10,593 nucleotides of DNA, taken from the NCBI GenBank assembly GCA_024763405.1, contig JANTFQ010000053.1, positions 1 to 10,593 on the forward strand, read 5' to 3'. Numbering within the stretch: position 1 is the first letter of the stretch; each line of letters starts with the position of its first letter. Below, in pieces: positions 1 through 7,417 of the stretch. The translations under genes were made by a program, and so were the position numbers. The stretch comes from Calditrichaceae bacterium (GTDB lineage Bacteria > Calditrichota > Calditrichia > Calditrichales > Calditrichaceae). Under the pieces are notes generated by a model, which made no database searches, was not told the DNA's origin, and saw only the letters and a list, made by a program, of their open reading frames with translations.

Positions 1-440
1 TCCTGCAGAATCTTTGCGACTCTGCGTGTGGTTTGACTTTTTCCGCAGCCGGTACGCACGGCACAAATTCCGATAACCGGTTTAGTGCTTTTGATCTGCG
101 TTCTTTTGGTGCCCATTAAACGGAAATCAGCCCCGGCCGCGTTGACCATTGCCGAACGGCTCATCACGTAATCATAAGGCAAATCGCTGTACGAAAAAAT
201 AACTTCATCAATGTCGAATTTTTCAATCAGGCTCAGCAGTTCTTCTTCGGGATAGATTTTAATTCCGTCCGGATACAGGCTGCCGGCCAGTTCTGCCGGG
301 TATTTACGATCGTCAATATCGGGAATCTGTGTGGCGGTAAAGGCCTTCACATCATACTGCTCGTTATCGCGGAAATAGGTATTAAAATTATGAAAATCGC
401 GTCCTGCGGCACCCATAATAAGTACTTTTATCCGTTCCAT
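1..440 (-). CDS. Cyclic 2,3-diphosphoglycerate synthetase-like protein, N-terminal part (runs off the left edge)
   Basis: Only the first 146 codons are present; the family is usually about 450 residues. The N-terminus has a Rossmann-like stretch with MGAAGRDFHNFN at residues 9-20, then FTATQIPD and a YPEEEL segment. A Walker-A-like loop, VRTGCGKSQT, has GKS at residues 133-135; its first position is V rather than the usual A or G. This pattern matches the family named after the archaeal enzyme that cyclises 2,3-diphosphoglycerate using ATP. Bacterial members are widespread, but I know of no settled function, so the name describes homology only. Start choice: AAGGAG directly abuts an ATG at 446, leaving no spacer, but lies 6 nt before the in-frame ATG at 440, so 440 is preferred. 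The gene lies 69 nt downstream of pruA on the same strand with no clear terminator between, so co-transcription is likely. Confidence 0.8.
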   Translation of the reverse strand, partial: MERIKVLIMGAAGRDFHNFNTYFRDNEQYDVKAFTATQIPDIDDRKYPAELAGSLYPDGIKIYPEEELLSLIEKFDIDEVIFSYSDLPYDYVMSRSAMVNAAGADFRLMGTKRTQIKSTKPVIGICAVRTGCGKSQTTRRVAKILQ

Positions 441-509
441 TTTCATCTCCTTCTTAGTAAGTTTTCATTGCAATCAATTCAATTTTCGTACACCCGAAAT
501 GTATCGGTT

Positions 510-2141
510 CTATTTTTCGCCCATAAACGGGTAGGTCCAGTCTTCGGGCGGAACCATTGTTTCTTTAATCGTGCGCGCAGTCATCCAGCGCAGGATATTC
601 ATTGCGCTGCCGGCTTTGTCGTTGGTACCGGAAGCACGTCCGCCGCCAAAGGGCTGCTGTCCCACGACCGCACCGGTGGGTTTATCATTCAGATAAAAAT
701 TACCCGCCGTATTGCGCAGACGATCCGACATTTTCACCAGCATTTCCCGATCCTGCGCCCAGATAGCGCCAGTCAGTGCGTAAATGGAAGTGGTATCGCA
801 GAGTTCCAGGGTTTCATCCAGCTTGTCATCGTCATACACAAAGATGGTCATCACCGGGCCAAAGATTTCTTCGCGCATTGTGATGAAACCGGGATTCGTG
901 GTTACAATCGTAGTCGGCTCAATAAAGAAGCCTTTGGAATCATCGTATTTACCGCCGGTCAAAAATTCGGCTTCATCGGATTCTTCGGCCATTTTTATGT
1001 ACGATGTAATACTTTCGTAGGCGGCTTTGTCGATAACCGCACCCATAAAATTAGTGAAGTCGGTCACATCGCCCATTTTGATTTTAGCCACTTCCGCCGT
1101 ATAGATTTCTTTAAACTCACTCCAAATGGATTTGGGAATATACATACGGGAAGCCGCCGAACATTTTTGTCCCTGGTATTCAAAAGCGCCGCGCAGGGTC
1201 GCCACCGCAAGGGCTTTTATATTAGCGGAACTGTGTGCAAAAATAAAATCTTTTCCGCCGGTTTCACCTACGATGCGCGGATAGTATTTCATTTTCGAAA
1301 TATTATCGCCAACGGTTTTCCACATATTCTGGAACACAGCCGTCGAACCGGTAAAATGAATTCCGGCGAGATGTTCGCTGGCCATCACCGGGTTGCCCAC
1401 CTGGCCGCCGCTGCCGGGGATAAAATTAATAACGCCATCCGGAAGACCTGCTTCTTTAAACAGCTTCATCAGAAAATAACCGGAAAGAACCGAACTTGAA
1501 GCCGGTTTCCACAAGGCCACATTACCCACCATTGCCGGGGCGGTAGGCAGGTTGCCGGCGATGGAGGTGAAATTAAACGGCGTAACCGCAAAAACAAACC
1601 CTTCCAGCGGGCGGTATTCGGAACGGTTCCACATACCCGGAGGAGAATAGGGCTGCTCTTTCATCAGATCGGCCATATAACTGACATTAAATCGCCAGAA
1701 ATCACAGAGTTCTGCTACGGCATCAATTTCGGCCTGAAAGGCGGTTTTAGACTGTCCCAGCATCGTTGCCGCATTTAAAGTACTGCGCCAGGGTCCGGCC
1801 AGCAGATCAGCCATTTTCAGAAAAATCGCGGAACGCTGTTCCCAGGGCATTTCTGCCCAGGTGGTACGCGCTTTAAGCGCTGCCTGAATAGCTAAGTCAA
1901 CTTCTTCTTTTCCGGCTTTATGATAAGTTCCCAGCAGTACTTCCCTGTTATGCGGTGCGCGGATTTCAACGGTGCGTCCGGTCTTAATTTCCTTACCGCC
2001 AATAATAAGCGGAATTTCGACTTGTCCGGCCTGCATCTCGGCTAGTTTTTTCTTCAACTCTGCGCGTTCCTTACTGCCCGGCGCATAGTTTAAGATGGGT
2101 TCGTTGTAAGGCTCGGGTACTTTGAAAAATGCGTTTGACAT
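510..2141 (-). CDS. pruA: L-glutamate gamma-semialdehyde (1-pyrroline-5-carboxylate) dehydrogenase
   Basis: A 543-residue aldehyde dehydrogenase of the ALDH4 type. It oxidises glutamate semialdehyde, the open form of P5C, to glutamate with NAD+, the second step of proline breakdown in the cytosol. Visible signatures: TPFNF at 187-191 with the oxyanion-hole Asn190, the nucleotide-site FTGST at 263-267, GETGGKD with general base Glu293, GQKCSAASR with catalytic Cys327, and EEIFGPV at 424-430. The length and the N-terminal extension (PEPYNEPILNYAPGS) fit the stand-alone ALDH4 enzymes of Bacteroidetes-like bacteria and mitochondria, not the PutA fusion; no proline dehydrogenase domain is attached. 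The start at 2141 has AAGGAGA about 8 nt upstream. A candidate promoter lies about 55-85 nt upstream. All key residues are intact. Confidence 0.95.
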   Translation of the reverse strand: MSNAFFKVPEPYNEPILNYAPGSKERAELKKKLAEMQAGQVEIPLIIGGKEIKTGRTVEIRAPHNREVLLGTYHKAGKEEVDLAIQAALKARTTWAEMPWEQRSAIFLKMADLLAGPWRSTLNAATMLGQSKTAFQAEIDAVAELCDFWRFNVSYMADLMKEQPYSPPGMWNRSEYRPLEGFVFAVTPFNFTSIAGNLPTAPAMVGNVALWKPASSSVLSGYFLMKLFKEAGLPDGVINFIPGSGGQVGNPVMASEHLAGIHFTGSTAVFQNMWKTVGDNISKMKYYPRIVGETGGKDFIFAHSSANIKALAVATLRGAFEYQGQKCSAASRMYIPKSIWSEFKEIYTAEVAKIKMGDVTDFTNFMGAVIDKAAYESITSYIKMAEESDEAEFLTGGKYDDSKGFFIEPTTIVTTNPGFITMREEIFGPVMTIFVYDDDKLDETLELCDTTSIYALTGAIWAQDREMLVKMSDRLRNTAGNFYLNDKPTGAVVGQQPFGGGRASGTNDKAGSAMNILRWMTARTIKETMVPPEDWTYPFMGEK

Positions 2142-2196
2142 TTAGCACTCTCCTTTTCTTTATATTTGAATTTCACGATCGTCTTGTCAACACCGG

Positions 2197-2226
2197 AATA
2201 TAAGGTGGAAACGCAGGCAAAATCAA
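2197..2226 (-). promoter_or_regulatory. Candidate sigma-70-type promoter for pruA
   Basis: On the minus strand TTGATT (2226-2221) is separated by 18 nt from TATATT (2202-2197), a 4/6 and 5/6 match to the consensus boxes. This would put the transcript start near 2190 with a leader of about 50 nt that keeps the pruA ribosome site. A TTGACA at 2190-2185 is a better -35 box, but its only good -10 partner has a 20-nt spacer and would start the transcript inside the ribosome site, so it is less likely. This is inferred from motif matching only. The rest of the gap (2142-2328) is AT-rich; I see no GC-rich terminator hairpin after the upstream gene. Confidence 0.35.
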
Positions 2227-2328
2227 CCCGCAAAGAACTTTTTTTTAGTCTTATTATTGATTGTTTTTTAAAGGTTTATAAAGCTGTGTTGTATATATGC
2301 AGTCGAATTCATTTTTATACAGAAATTA

Positions 2329-4065
2329 TTACATCCGCGCCGCAAGTACGACCGTTTTTTTGTACTCCTCAAAAATTCCGCTGCGATCATCCAGAACCTG
2401 AACTAAAATGATGTAAATACCCATACGCAAGCGATTACCGGAGTCATTCTTTCCGTCCCAGGGCACCGAATAGGAAGAACCGGCAAAAACATTATCACGA
2501 ATGGTGCGCACGCGGTGCCCGTTAATATCAAATATTTGTATACGCAGACGGCCGGAGTGCAGCGGAGATTGCAACTGGATGATCGTATAATCTTCAAATC
2601 CGTCGCCGTCCGGTGAAAAGGGATCGGGATTGCAGAAAAATTTGAGGTCACTATTCTTTTCGATAGCAGTGAAAAGCGCGTTCTGTGTGCCGGGGGTGGC
2701 CGCCTCCGACGCTGTGCAGGGCCCCCAGTTTTCGGCCCGCCGGCAGTCCAGAAGCGGATTAATGCGCTCCAGCGAAGGGATCCGCCACTCCTCGCCCTCA
2801 AGCCAGTTTTTCTCATAAGGCACCTGTTCCACCCAGCCACCGCCCGGATTGAGCAGATACAAAACATCTCCGTTGTTGTTCAAAGTGGGAAATCCCTTCA
2901 AAATTATTCGCAATGAATCTTCGAGCGGATAAAATCGTTCCAGCCCGCTGTCTGCCGCAAATACTTTGTACTGTCCCGGAAACAAATAAATGAGCGAATC
3001 TATATGGCAGGTATCCACCGCATCTGCAATTCCCCAGCCGATTAGATTGAGCGGTTTACTACCGTAATTATACAACTCAATCCATTCCGGTTCGTCTTCG
3101 GCCGTCAGAAATTTAATTTCATTGATGGCAAAGGTCTCTTCGCTTTCATAGACCACTACCGTTATAAGCGCACGGTTATTTAATTGATTCTGGTCGCTAT
3201 CCGATTCGATTTGCAAGACAATCTGATAGATGCCGGCCCGTTGCGGTGCCCAGTCGAATTCAATGATAAAAATTTCTGTAGGCGGCAGAGATGTTTGAAC
3301 CGCCTGATTGGCAATTTCACGATTCGGTTCCTGCGGCTCTACCCCGTCATACATATCCACAAATAAGCGCACACAAACCGAATCATCAAAAACCTGCATC
3401 CCGCTATTCCGAACGGCTGCGCTAAAATGAACCGTATTATCCGTTTTAATCATAATAGAGGGATGGTATTCAACGGATGATTCTGAAATGGCCAAGTCAA
3501 ATTCCCAGGGTGTAACCGAATTACGGAAACCAGGGGTACCGCCCAACAGCAATCCGTCTGCCCAGTTTTCCGCCCCGTTCCCGCCGCCCAAAAGAATTTT
3601 CTCATCGGGATAGCCTTCTTCGTTGCCAATCGAGTATTGATAAATTTGAACCGTGTCTCCGGCGCTGTTCATCAGCAACAGAGTTTCCGGCTTCGAGTTG
3701 CTCAGTCCGTTCGAACCAAGCGAATTATTATCAATTTTTATGATTAAAGCGCTCTCCGGAATCACATCGTCGTAGCGGGAAGAGTTTTCGAAATAACTGC
3801 CATCGAGGATCACGGCAAACTGCCGCGGGGCAAGCTGCATTCCGGAGCCGGCGCTTACCAGTAAATCGGTTCCGCTGCTGTCGCTGAATTTCCAGCCGCT
3901 TAAGTCGACTGTCTCTACTTCGGAGAGATTAAATAATTCGATGTACTCGTCCTGGTAATCGGCACCTTGAACATTGTACATCACTTCGCTAAAAACAATC
4001 TGTGCAGAGACAAAAAATGGAAAAAATAAAATATTTAAACAGATTTTATATAGATACGTTATCAT
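2329..4065 (-). CDS. Secreted protein with two lamin-tail domains, a CARDB-like domain and a C-terminal FlgD-like module
   Basis: 578 residues from the ATG at 4065. A signal peptide is clear: hydrophobic ICLNILFFPFFVSA followed by Gln, cleavage near residue 21. The first lamin-tail domain (about 23-180) has DEYIELFNLS...DLSGWKFSD. A CARDB-like beta domain (about 190-308) contains VHFSAAVRNSG and ends QNQLNNRALITVVV. The second lamin-tail domain (about 312-462) has EPEWIELYNYG...LIGWGIAD. The C-terminus (about 475-575) has PDPFSPDGDGFEDYT, IQIFDINGHRVRTI, VPWDGKNDSG and MGIYIILV, typical of FlgD-like Ig modules on secreted proteins of FCB bacteria. I infer an exported or surface-attached structural or adhesive protein; no catalytic domain is visible. 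The gene overlaps the upstream reductase by 20 nt, suggesting translational coupling. An in-frame GTG at 4074 is possible, but the ATG gives the cleaner signal peptide and spacing. Confidence 0.85.
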   Translation of the reverse strand: MITYLYKICLNILFFPFFVSAQIVFSEVMYNVQGADYQDEYIELFNLSEVETVDLSGWKFSDSSGTDLLVSAGSGMQLAPRQFAVILDGSYFENSSRYDDVIPESALIIKIDNNSLGSNGLSNSKPETLLLMNSAGDTVQIYQYSIGNEEGYPDEKILLGGGNGAENWADGLLLGGTPGFRNSVTPWEFDLAISESSVEYHPSIMIKTDNTVHFSAAVRNSGMQVFDDSVCVRLFVDMYDGVEPQEPNREIANQAVQTSLPPTEIFIIEFDWAPQRAGIYQIVLQIESDSDQNQLNNRALITVVVYESEETFAINEIKFLTAEDEPEWIELYNYGSKPLNLIGWGIADAVDTCHIDSLIYLFPGQYKVFAADSGLERFYPLEDSLRIILKGFPTLNNNGDVLYLLNPGGGWVEQVPYEKNWLEGEEWRIPSLERINPLLDCRRAENWGPCTASEAATPGTQNALFTAIEKNSDLKFFCNPDPFSPDGDGFEDYTIIQLQSPLHSGRLRIQIFDINGHRVRTIRDNVFAGSSYSVPWDGKNDSGNRLRMGIYIILVQVLDDRSGIFEEYKKTVVLAARM

Positions 4066-5335
4066 CCCGGGCACCGCCCTTTAGATTGAACAATAAACGA
4101 AAATAAAATAACGGAGAACGCAGTTTTGCGCGCATATCCACATCGTTAAACATTGATGAAAAGGTTTCCTGCAAACGGCTGTTATTGTGCACGCGATTGA
4201 TAACAAAATTGAATAACGCCGGAAAACGCACCAGACGCTGGATATTATAACTAATCTGCAGCTCCGACCAAAGATCGTCATACAACAAGCGATCATATTT
4301 CTTTAAGACCGCGGCAGAAAAATCATTTTTCTGTACTGCTTCTGCAAGAATTTTTGCGGCAAATTTTCCGCTGAGAATGGCATTTCCGATCCCCTCTCCG
4401 GTAAAGGGATCGATAAGAGCAGCAGCATCGCCAGTAAGCAAATAGCGCTCGCCGGACAAGGGACGTTTGATACTGCCCAGCGGCAGCCGCCAGCCAGAGA
4501 CAGAACTCACAGCCCTGGCATTTTTAAAACGGCGGGCCAGAACAGGATTTGTTGCTATGGCCTTCTGCAAAAGGGTTTTTAAATGAATATTTTTCTTTTT
4601 AATATCCTTACTCAGAACGCCAATCCCCACATTGGCCTGATTATCGGGAAGCGGGAAAATCCATAAATACCCCGGTAAGGCTTCGGGAATAAAATGTAAT
4701 TCGATGAAATTCTGAGGATGCATTTCGCTGATATTTTCATAGTAAACGCGCAATCCTGCAAAAAGATGCTGCGGCTGAATCTTTTGTTTGGCCAGTTTCC
4801 TGGCCGTTAGTGAGGCGGTTCCGCCTGCTCCCACAACAACCTTCGCCAGGTAGGTTAAGGGTTTCCCCTGCTGAATAAGCTCTAATTCAAGACCTTCCGG
4901 AATTTCTTTAATTTGAACAAGTTCTGTTTCCACTTGCAGATTGGTAAACTGCGGGTTGATTTGCTTTAGAAGAAAATCATCAAAATCAATCCGGCGGGAG
5001 GTGAATCCCGGGGCGTGTTTCAGTCCGCTCATATCTTTTTTAAAGGGCAGCTCAATCCCTTTTCCGTTAGGTGCGATAAAAGAGACGCCCCAGCTTGGTA
5101 AAAAATGGTTGGGATTGGCGCTCATCTTTTCTACGAGAGCGGGATTCAGTTCGTTAAACAGGCCGATGGTTTTCCCGCTGAGGCCGTCGCCACACACCTT
5201 ATCCCGCGGAAACCGGGCTTTATCAAGCAACAGATGCGGAACGCCTTTTTTAGCGAGAAACAGCGCGGTACTCACCCCGGCAGGTCCGGCGCCAATAATG
5301 GCAATCTCTGTTTTCAGGTCGTATTTTCCGCTCAT
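4046..5335 (-). CDS. Geranylgeranyl reductase family FAD-dependent oxidoreductase
   Basis: A 429-residue flavoprotein. The N-terminus carries the dinucleotide-binding GAGPAG at residues 15-20 followed by LLLDKARFPRDKVCGDG at 37-51, the RDKxCGDG signature of the geranylgeranyl reductase group. PGYLWIFPLP at 221-230 is the family's Y-W-FP substrate-site motif. GDAAALIDPFTGEGIGNAI at 302-320 is the second FAD-binding motif. Relatives saturate isoprenoid double bonds (chlorophyll side chains, archaeal lipids, menaquinone tails); the substrate here cannot be read from sequence. The start at 5335 has TTGAGGA 4-5 nt upstream. The gene begins 29 nt after the xerD stop, and its last 20 nt overlap the start of the secreted lamin-tail protein gene, so all three are probably one operon. 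No obvious membrane helix. Family assignment is firm, function is not. Confidence 0.9.
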   Translation of the reverse strand: MSGKYDLKTEIAIIGAGPAGVSTALFLAKKGVPHLLLDKARFPRDKVCGDGLSGKTIGLFNELNPALVEKMSANPNHFLPSWGVSFIAPNGKGIELPFKKDMSGLKHAPGFTSRRIDFDDFLLKQINPQFTNLQVETELVQIKEIPEGLELELIQQGKPLTYLAKVVVGAGGTASLTARKLAKQKIQPQHLFAGLRVYYENISEMHPQNFIELHFIPEALPGYLWIFPLPDNQANVGIGVLSKDIKKKNIHLKTLLQKAIATNPVLARRFKNARAVSSVSGWRLPLGSIKRPLSGERYLLTGDAAALIDPFTGEGIGNAILSGKFAAKILAEAVQKNDFSAAVLKKYDRLLYDDLWSELQISYNIQRLVRFPALFNFVINRVHNNSRLQETFSSMFNDVDMRAKLRSPLFYFRLLFNLKGGARDDNVSI

Positions 5336-5364
5336 TTAATCCTCAAGAGTAAATTAATAACCGT

Positions 5365-6255
5365 TTAACTGCGCGGATGATAGGTTTTATATTCCTGCTG
5401 TAAAAAACTGCGGTCTAAATGGGTGTAAATTTGGGTGGTGCTGATGTCCACGTGCCCCAGCATTTCCTGTACCGCCCGCAAATCGGCGCCGTTTTCCAGC
5501 AAATGAGTAGCAAAAGAATGGCGGAAGGTATGCGGATGCACTTCTTTTTTTATGCCTGCTTTTTGCAGGGTCTTATTCAGAATTTTCCAAAAACCCATAC
5601 GCGTCATTGCCGTCCCCCGGACACTTAAAAACAGCATCCCTTCTGATTTATTGCGTTTATCTAATAATGGACGCGCTTCTTCGAGATAGCGCTGAATCCA
5701 TTTTAGTGCGGAAGCGGAAATGGGCACCAGCCGTTCTTTACTGCCTTTACCGAAAATACGCAGAATCTGGTGCTCAAAATAGACATTGGATAAAAGCAGA
5801 TTGAGCAGTTCCGAAATACGCAGTCCGGAGGCATAAATAGTCTCAAACATTGCCCGGTTTCGCAGCCCGAGAGAATTTGAAATGTCGGTTGCATCCATTA
5901 TTTTTTTTATCTCTTCATAGCTTAAAACAACGGGAAGTTTTCGGGACAGTTTTGGCCGCTCCAGGTTTTGAGTCGGATCGTTTTCCGTAATTTTTTCACT
6001 ATTTAAAAAGCGGTAAAACCCGCGGATAGAAGAAATATTCCGGGCCAGGCTTCCCGATGATAGCCCCATTTCTGTTAAGAGTTGAATCAGACGGTGTGCC
6101 TGATTTGGATCCACATCGGCTGGTGACGTAACGCCTTTGCTTTTCATGTAATCCAAAAAACGTTTTATATCGTGTGTATACGCATCTACCGAATGGCTGG
6201 AAAGATTTAATTCAAAAATAAGATAACTTTTATATTGACGAAGAATATCGTCCAT
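5365..6255 (-). CDS. xerD: Site-specific tyrosine recombinase XerD
   Basis: 296 residues, the normal length for Xer recombinases, which resolve chromosome dimers at dif during cell division. The N-terminal SAM-like DNA-binding domain covers about 1-100. The C-terminal catalytic domain keeps the full set: Arg146 (GLRISEL), Lys170 (GKGSKER), His242-x-x-Arg245 (HTFRHSF), His268 (LGH) and nucleophile Tyr277 (TTQIYTH). Each is offset by exactly two from E. coli XerD (R148, K172, H244, R247, H270, Y279). The LGHxDISTTQIYTH block and a terminal HPRS match XerD better than XerC. Its ATG shares one base with the upstream gene's TAA (TAATG), so translation is coupled to the unknown 148-aa protein. No phage or integron context is visible, which supports the housekeeping role. 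Confidence 0.92.
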   Translation of the reverse strand: MDDILRQYKSYLIFELNLSSHSVDAYTHDIKRFLDYMKSKGVTSPADVDPNQAHRLIQLLTEMGLSSGSLARNISSIRGFYRFLNSEKITENDPTQNLERPKLSRKLPVVLSYEEIKKIMDATDISNSLGLRNRAMFETIYASGLRISELLNLLLSNVYFEHQILRIFGKGSKERLVPISASALKWIQRYLEEARPLLDKRNKSEGMLFLSVRGTAMTRMGFWKILNKTLQKAGIKKEVHPHTFRHSFATHLLENGADLRAVQEMLGHVDISTTQIYTHLDRSFLQQEYKTYHPRS

Positions 6256-6701
6256 TAGTCCGAATTCTTCTTATCTAACAAGGGTTCAGCAAGAGAGAGA
6301 GCAATGCCGGAAAGCATCACCTCGGGGGCCAGTTTTTCAAAATCACCCGAGAGCAGGCCGGCCTCCACATTGGTAAAAGTGGAACAAGCCGCTTGTTTTT
6401 CGATTACAATTCCGGAAAGTCGACCTTTATATTCCCCGAAGAAAGTTACTTCTCCCAGTATCTCACTGGCAACATAGCCGCTGCAGAAATGAAGCTGAAT
6501 ATGGGCGCCTGCCGTAAAAACCGAAATAAGATTTCCAGTTTTTTCTCCAATCTGAATATCAGGATAAATTTCTATACTGAGTTTTCGTCCCTCTTCCGAA
6601 TTCAGCAATACGGCCCGGAACTGCCGCTCTCTTTTTGCAAATTTCGTTTCCAGAACCTTCTCAATTTCGCGGAAACTTTTTTCAGAAAAGTGAAAATGCA
6701 T
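6255..6701 (-). CDS. Conserved-looking hypothetical protein, 148 aa, coupled to xerD
   Basis: I do not recognise this protein. It has a charged N-terminal helix (about 6-26, SFREIEKVLETKFAKRERQ), an alternating hydrophobic beta-type region (about 28-108) containing IEIYPDIQIG, ISVFTAGAHIQLHFCSGY and GEVTFFGEYKGRLSGIVIEKQ, and a C-terminal hydrophobic helix (about 123-142). No signal peptide or membrane segment; cytosolic by appearance. Start choice: the frame is open to a TTG at 6719, but GGAG at 6710-6707 sits 5 nt before the ATG at 6701, so that ATG is chosen. Its stop overlaps the xerD start by one base, which supports its being a real gene and the head of the xerD operon. Function unknown. 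Confidence 0.7.
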   Translation of the reverse strand: MHFHFSEKSFREIEKVLETKFAKRERQFRAVLLNSEEGRKLSIEIYPDIQIGEKTGNLISVFTAGAHIQLHFCSGYVASEILGEVTFFGEYKGRLSGIVIEKQAACSTFTNVEAGLLSGDFEKLAPEVMLSGIALSLAEPLLDKKNSD

Positions 6702-6722
6702 AATCGCTCCGTTCTTCAAATC

Positions 6723-6738
6723 CTCGTAAAAATACGAG
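6723..6738 (-). other. Short perfect hairpin in the leader of the 148-aa protein gene
   Basis: CTCGTA and TACGAG form a 6-bp stem with a 4-nt loop, 22 nt before the start codon at 6701. No T-run follows on either strand, so it is not a typical intrinsic terminator. It could be a leader structure or chance. Confidence 0.3.
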
Positions 6739-6769
6739 TTAATTCAGCTGAAGTTGTCAGAAAGATAAG

Positions 6770-6798
6770 AAGTTAGCAAATTTGTTTTAAAGCGTCAA
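6770..6798 (-). promoter_or_regulatory. Candidate promoter for the hypothetical-xerD operon
   Basis: On the minus strand TTGACG (6798-6793, 5/6 match) lies 17 nt before TAACTT (6775-6770, 3/6 match). This would start transcription near 6763 and give a leader of about 60 nt. That leader contains a perfect 6-bp hairpin, CTCGTA-4-TACGAG (6723-6738), and a 10-bp palindrome TTCAGCTGAA (6743-6752). The -10 box is weak, so this is tentative. Confidence 0.3.
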
Positions 6799-6809
6799 AT
6801 GAAATGAGT

Positions 6810-7238
6810 TTAAACTTTTGGGAGACGGTTCATAACCGTTATAATTTTAGCGGGATTATCGGCCTTCCGGCTGGCCTTTTTTAGATAACTTAGCGATTTA
6901 TTTACATTGCAGTACAAGTACAGCATCGCGAGGGTTTCCAAATATTCAAGCGATTTTTCCTCGCCCTTGGATTTTTTTTCCCATTCCGGAATTAATTCAT
7001 TACAGGGGCAATCATCATAATAGATATCGGTATCGATAATAATATTCGGATTCTTTTCAATCAGTTCATAAAACAAGCTAAAAGCGCGTTCAATTTGACC
7101 GGTTTGAATAAAACACAGAATTAATTTTTTCTTAATTTTATCGCCGTCTGGATTTTGTGCCAACGCATCTTCCAAATATGGGATTGCCTTATCAAACTGG
7201 CGCGCTAAAAAATATCTGTTTCCAAGCATTTCGGACAT
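6810..7238 (-). CDS. Small TPR-repeat protein under a sigma-54-type promoter
   Basis: 142 residues made mostly of tetratricopeptide-like helix pairs: about 4-33 (GNRYFLARQFDKAIPYLEDA, then LAQNP), about 37-66 (LCFIQTGQIERAFSLFYELI, then EKNPN) and a degenerate third at about 97-126. Between the second and third is an acidic, aromatic loop with DIYYDDCPCNEL, giving a CPC pair at residues 77 and 79; further cysteines are Cys42 and Cys110. No signal peptide, so a cytosolic protein-protein adaptor is the likely role; the partner is unknown. The start at 7238 has GAGG 6 nt upstream. The gene is preceded by a -24/-12 promoter and follows a sigma-54 activator gene on the same strand, so it is the most likely target of that activator. 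The CPC could bind metal or sense redox; that is speculation. Confidence 0.85.
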   Translation of the reverse strand: MSEMLGNRYFLARQFDKAIPYLEDALAQNPDGDKIKKKLILCFIQTGQIERAFSLFYELIEKNPNIIIDTDIYYDDCPCNELIPEWEKKSKGEEKSLEYLETLAMLYLYCNVNKSLSYLKKASRKADNPAKIITVMNRLPKV

Positions 7239-7260
7239 AGTTTACCTCGCGCTCTTCATT

Positions 7261-7277
7261 TGCAAAGTATATGCCAA
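7261..7277 (-). promoter_or_regulatory. Sigma-54 (-24/-12) promoter for the TPR gene
   Basis: The minus strand reads TTGGCATATACTTTGCA from 7277 to 7261. The GG (7275-7274) and GC (7263-7262) elements are separated by exactly 10 nt as sigma-54 requires. TTGGCA and TTGCA both match the consensus; two positions between them (normally CG) differ. Predicted transcript start is near 7250, leaving a short leader of about 12 nt that still holds the GAGG ribosome site. The adjacent activator gene and upstream inverted repeats support it. Confidence 0.75.
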
Positions 7278-7327
7278 ATAAAGAGGCATTCATTTCTACG
7301 TTCAACAATCCGCTAATTCAACATATT

Positions 7328-7343
7328 GTTTCAAAGTCGAAAC
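7328..7343. promoter_or_regulatory. Inverted repeat GTTTC-6-GAAAC, candidate activator binding site (proximal)
   Basis: GTTTC (7328-7332) and GAAAC (7339-7343) form an inverted repeat about 80-95 bp upstream of the predicted sigma-54 start site, a normal distance for an enhancer. The same half-sites recur at 7387-7412 and on the far side of the activator gene. Confidence 0.5.
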
Positions 7344-7386
7344 GCTTTAGCAGATAAGTATTTAAAATTATAAAAGATACCGTTAA

Positions 7387-7412
7387 GAAACAAATTGTTT
7401 AAAATGAAACAA
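7387..7412. promoter_or_regulatory. Cluster of GAAAC/GTTT half-sites, candidate activator binding site (distal)
   Basis: Two overlapping inverted repeats: AAACAAATTGTTT (7388-7400) and TTGTTT-6-AAACAA (7395-7412), the latter containing TGAAACAA. They lie just after the activator's stop codon and about 140-160 bp upstream of the predicted TPR promoter start. The AT-rich stretch between this cluster and the promoter could bend. Site identity is inferred from recurrence. Confidence 0.5.
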
Positions 7413-7417
7413 CAAAA

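Noticed and set aside
390..1499. A 369-codon open frame on the plus strand, antisense to pruA
   Set aside because: It lies mostly opposite pruA, whose protein matches ALDH motifs throughout. The antisense product is rich in His, Phe and Arg with no recognisable domain, a typical mirror of a conserved coding strand.
2185..2190. TTGACA as the -35 box of pruA
   Set aside because: Its best -10 partner (TATAAA) needs a 20-nt spacer and would start the transcript within the ribosome site; the TTGATT/TATATT pair upstream fits better.
2166..2411. Plus-strand 81-codon frame across the pruA upstream gap
   Set aside because: It runs into the 3' end of the lamin-tail gene on the other strand, has no clear ribosome site and reads as low-complexity AT-rich translation.
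5365..6255. XerD as the integrase of a mobile element ending at the tRNA-like sequence
   Set aside because: The residues and length match housekeeping XerD, it sits inside an operon more than 4 kb from the tRNA-like element, and no transposase, phage gene or att repeat is visible in the window.
6702..6719. TTG start for the 148-aa protein
   Set aside because: GGAG at 6710-6707 lies inside this extension and is well placed for the ATG at 6701.
6723..6738. Intrinsic terminator after the TPR gene
   Set aside because: The 6-bp hairpin is perfect, but no T-run follows on the minus strand (GATTTG) and it lies about 70 nt after the TPR stop, close to the next gene.
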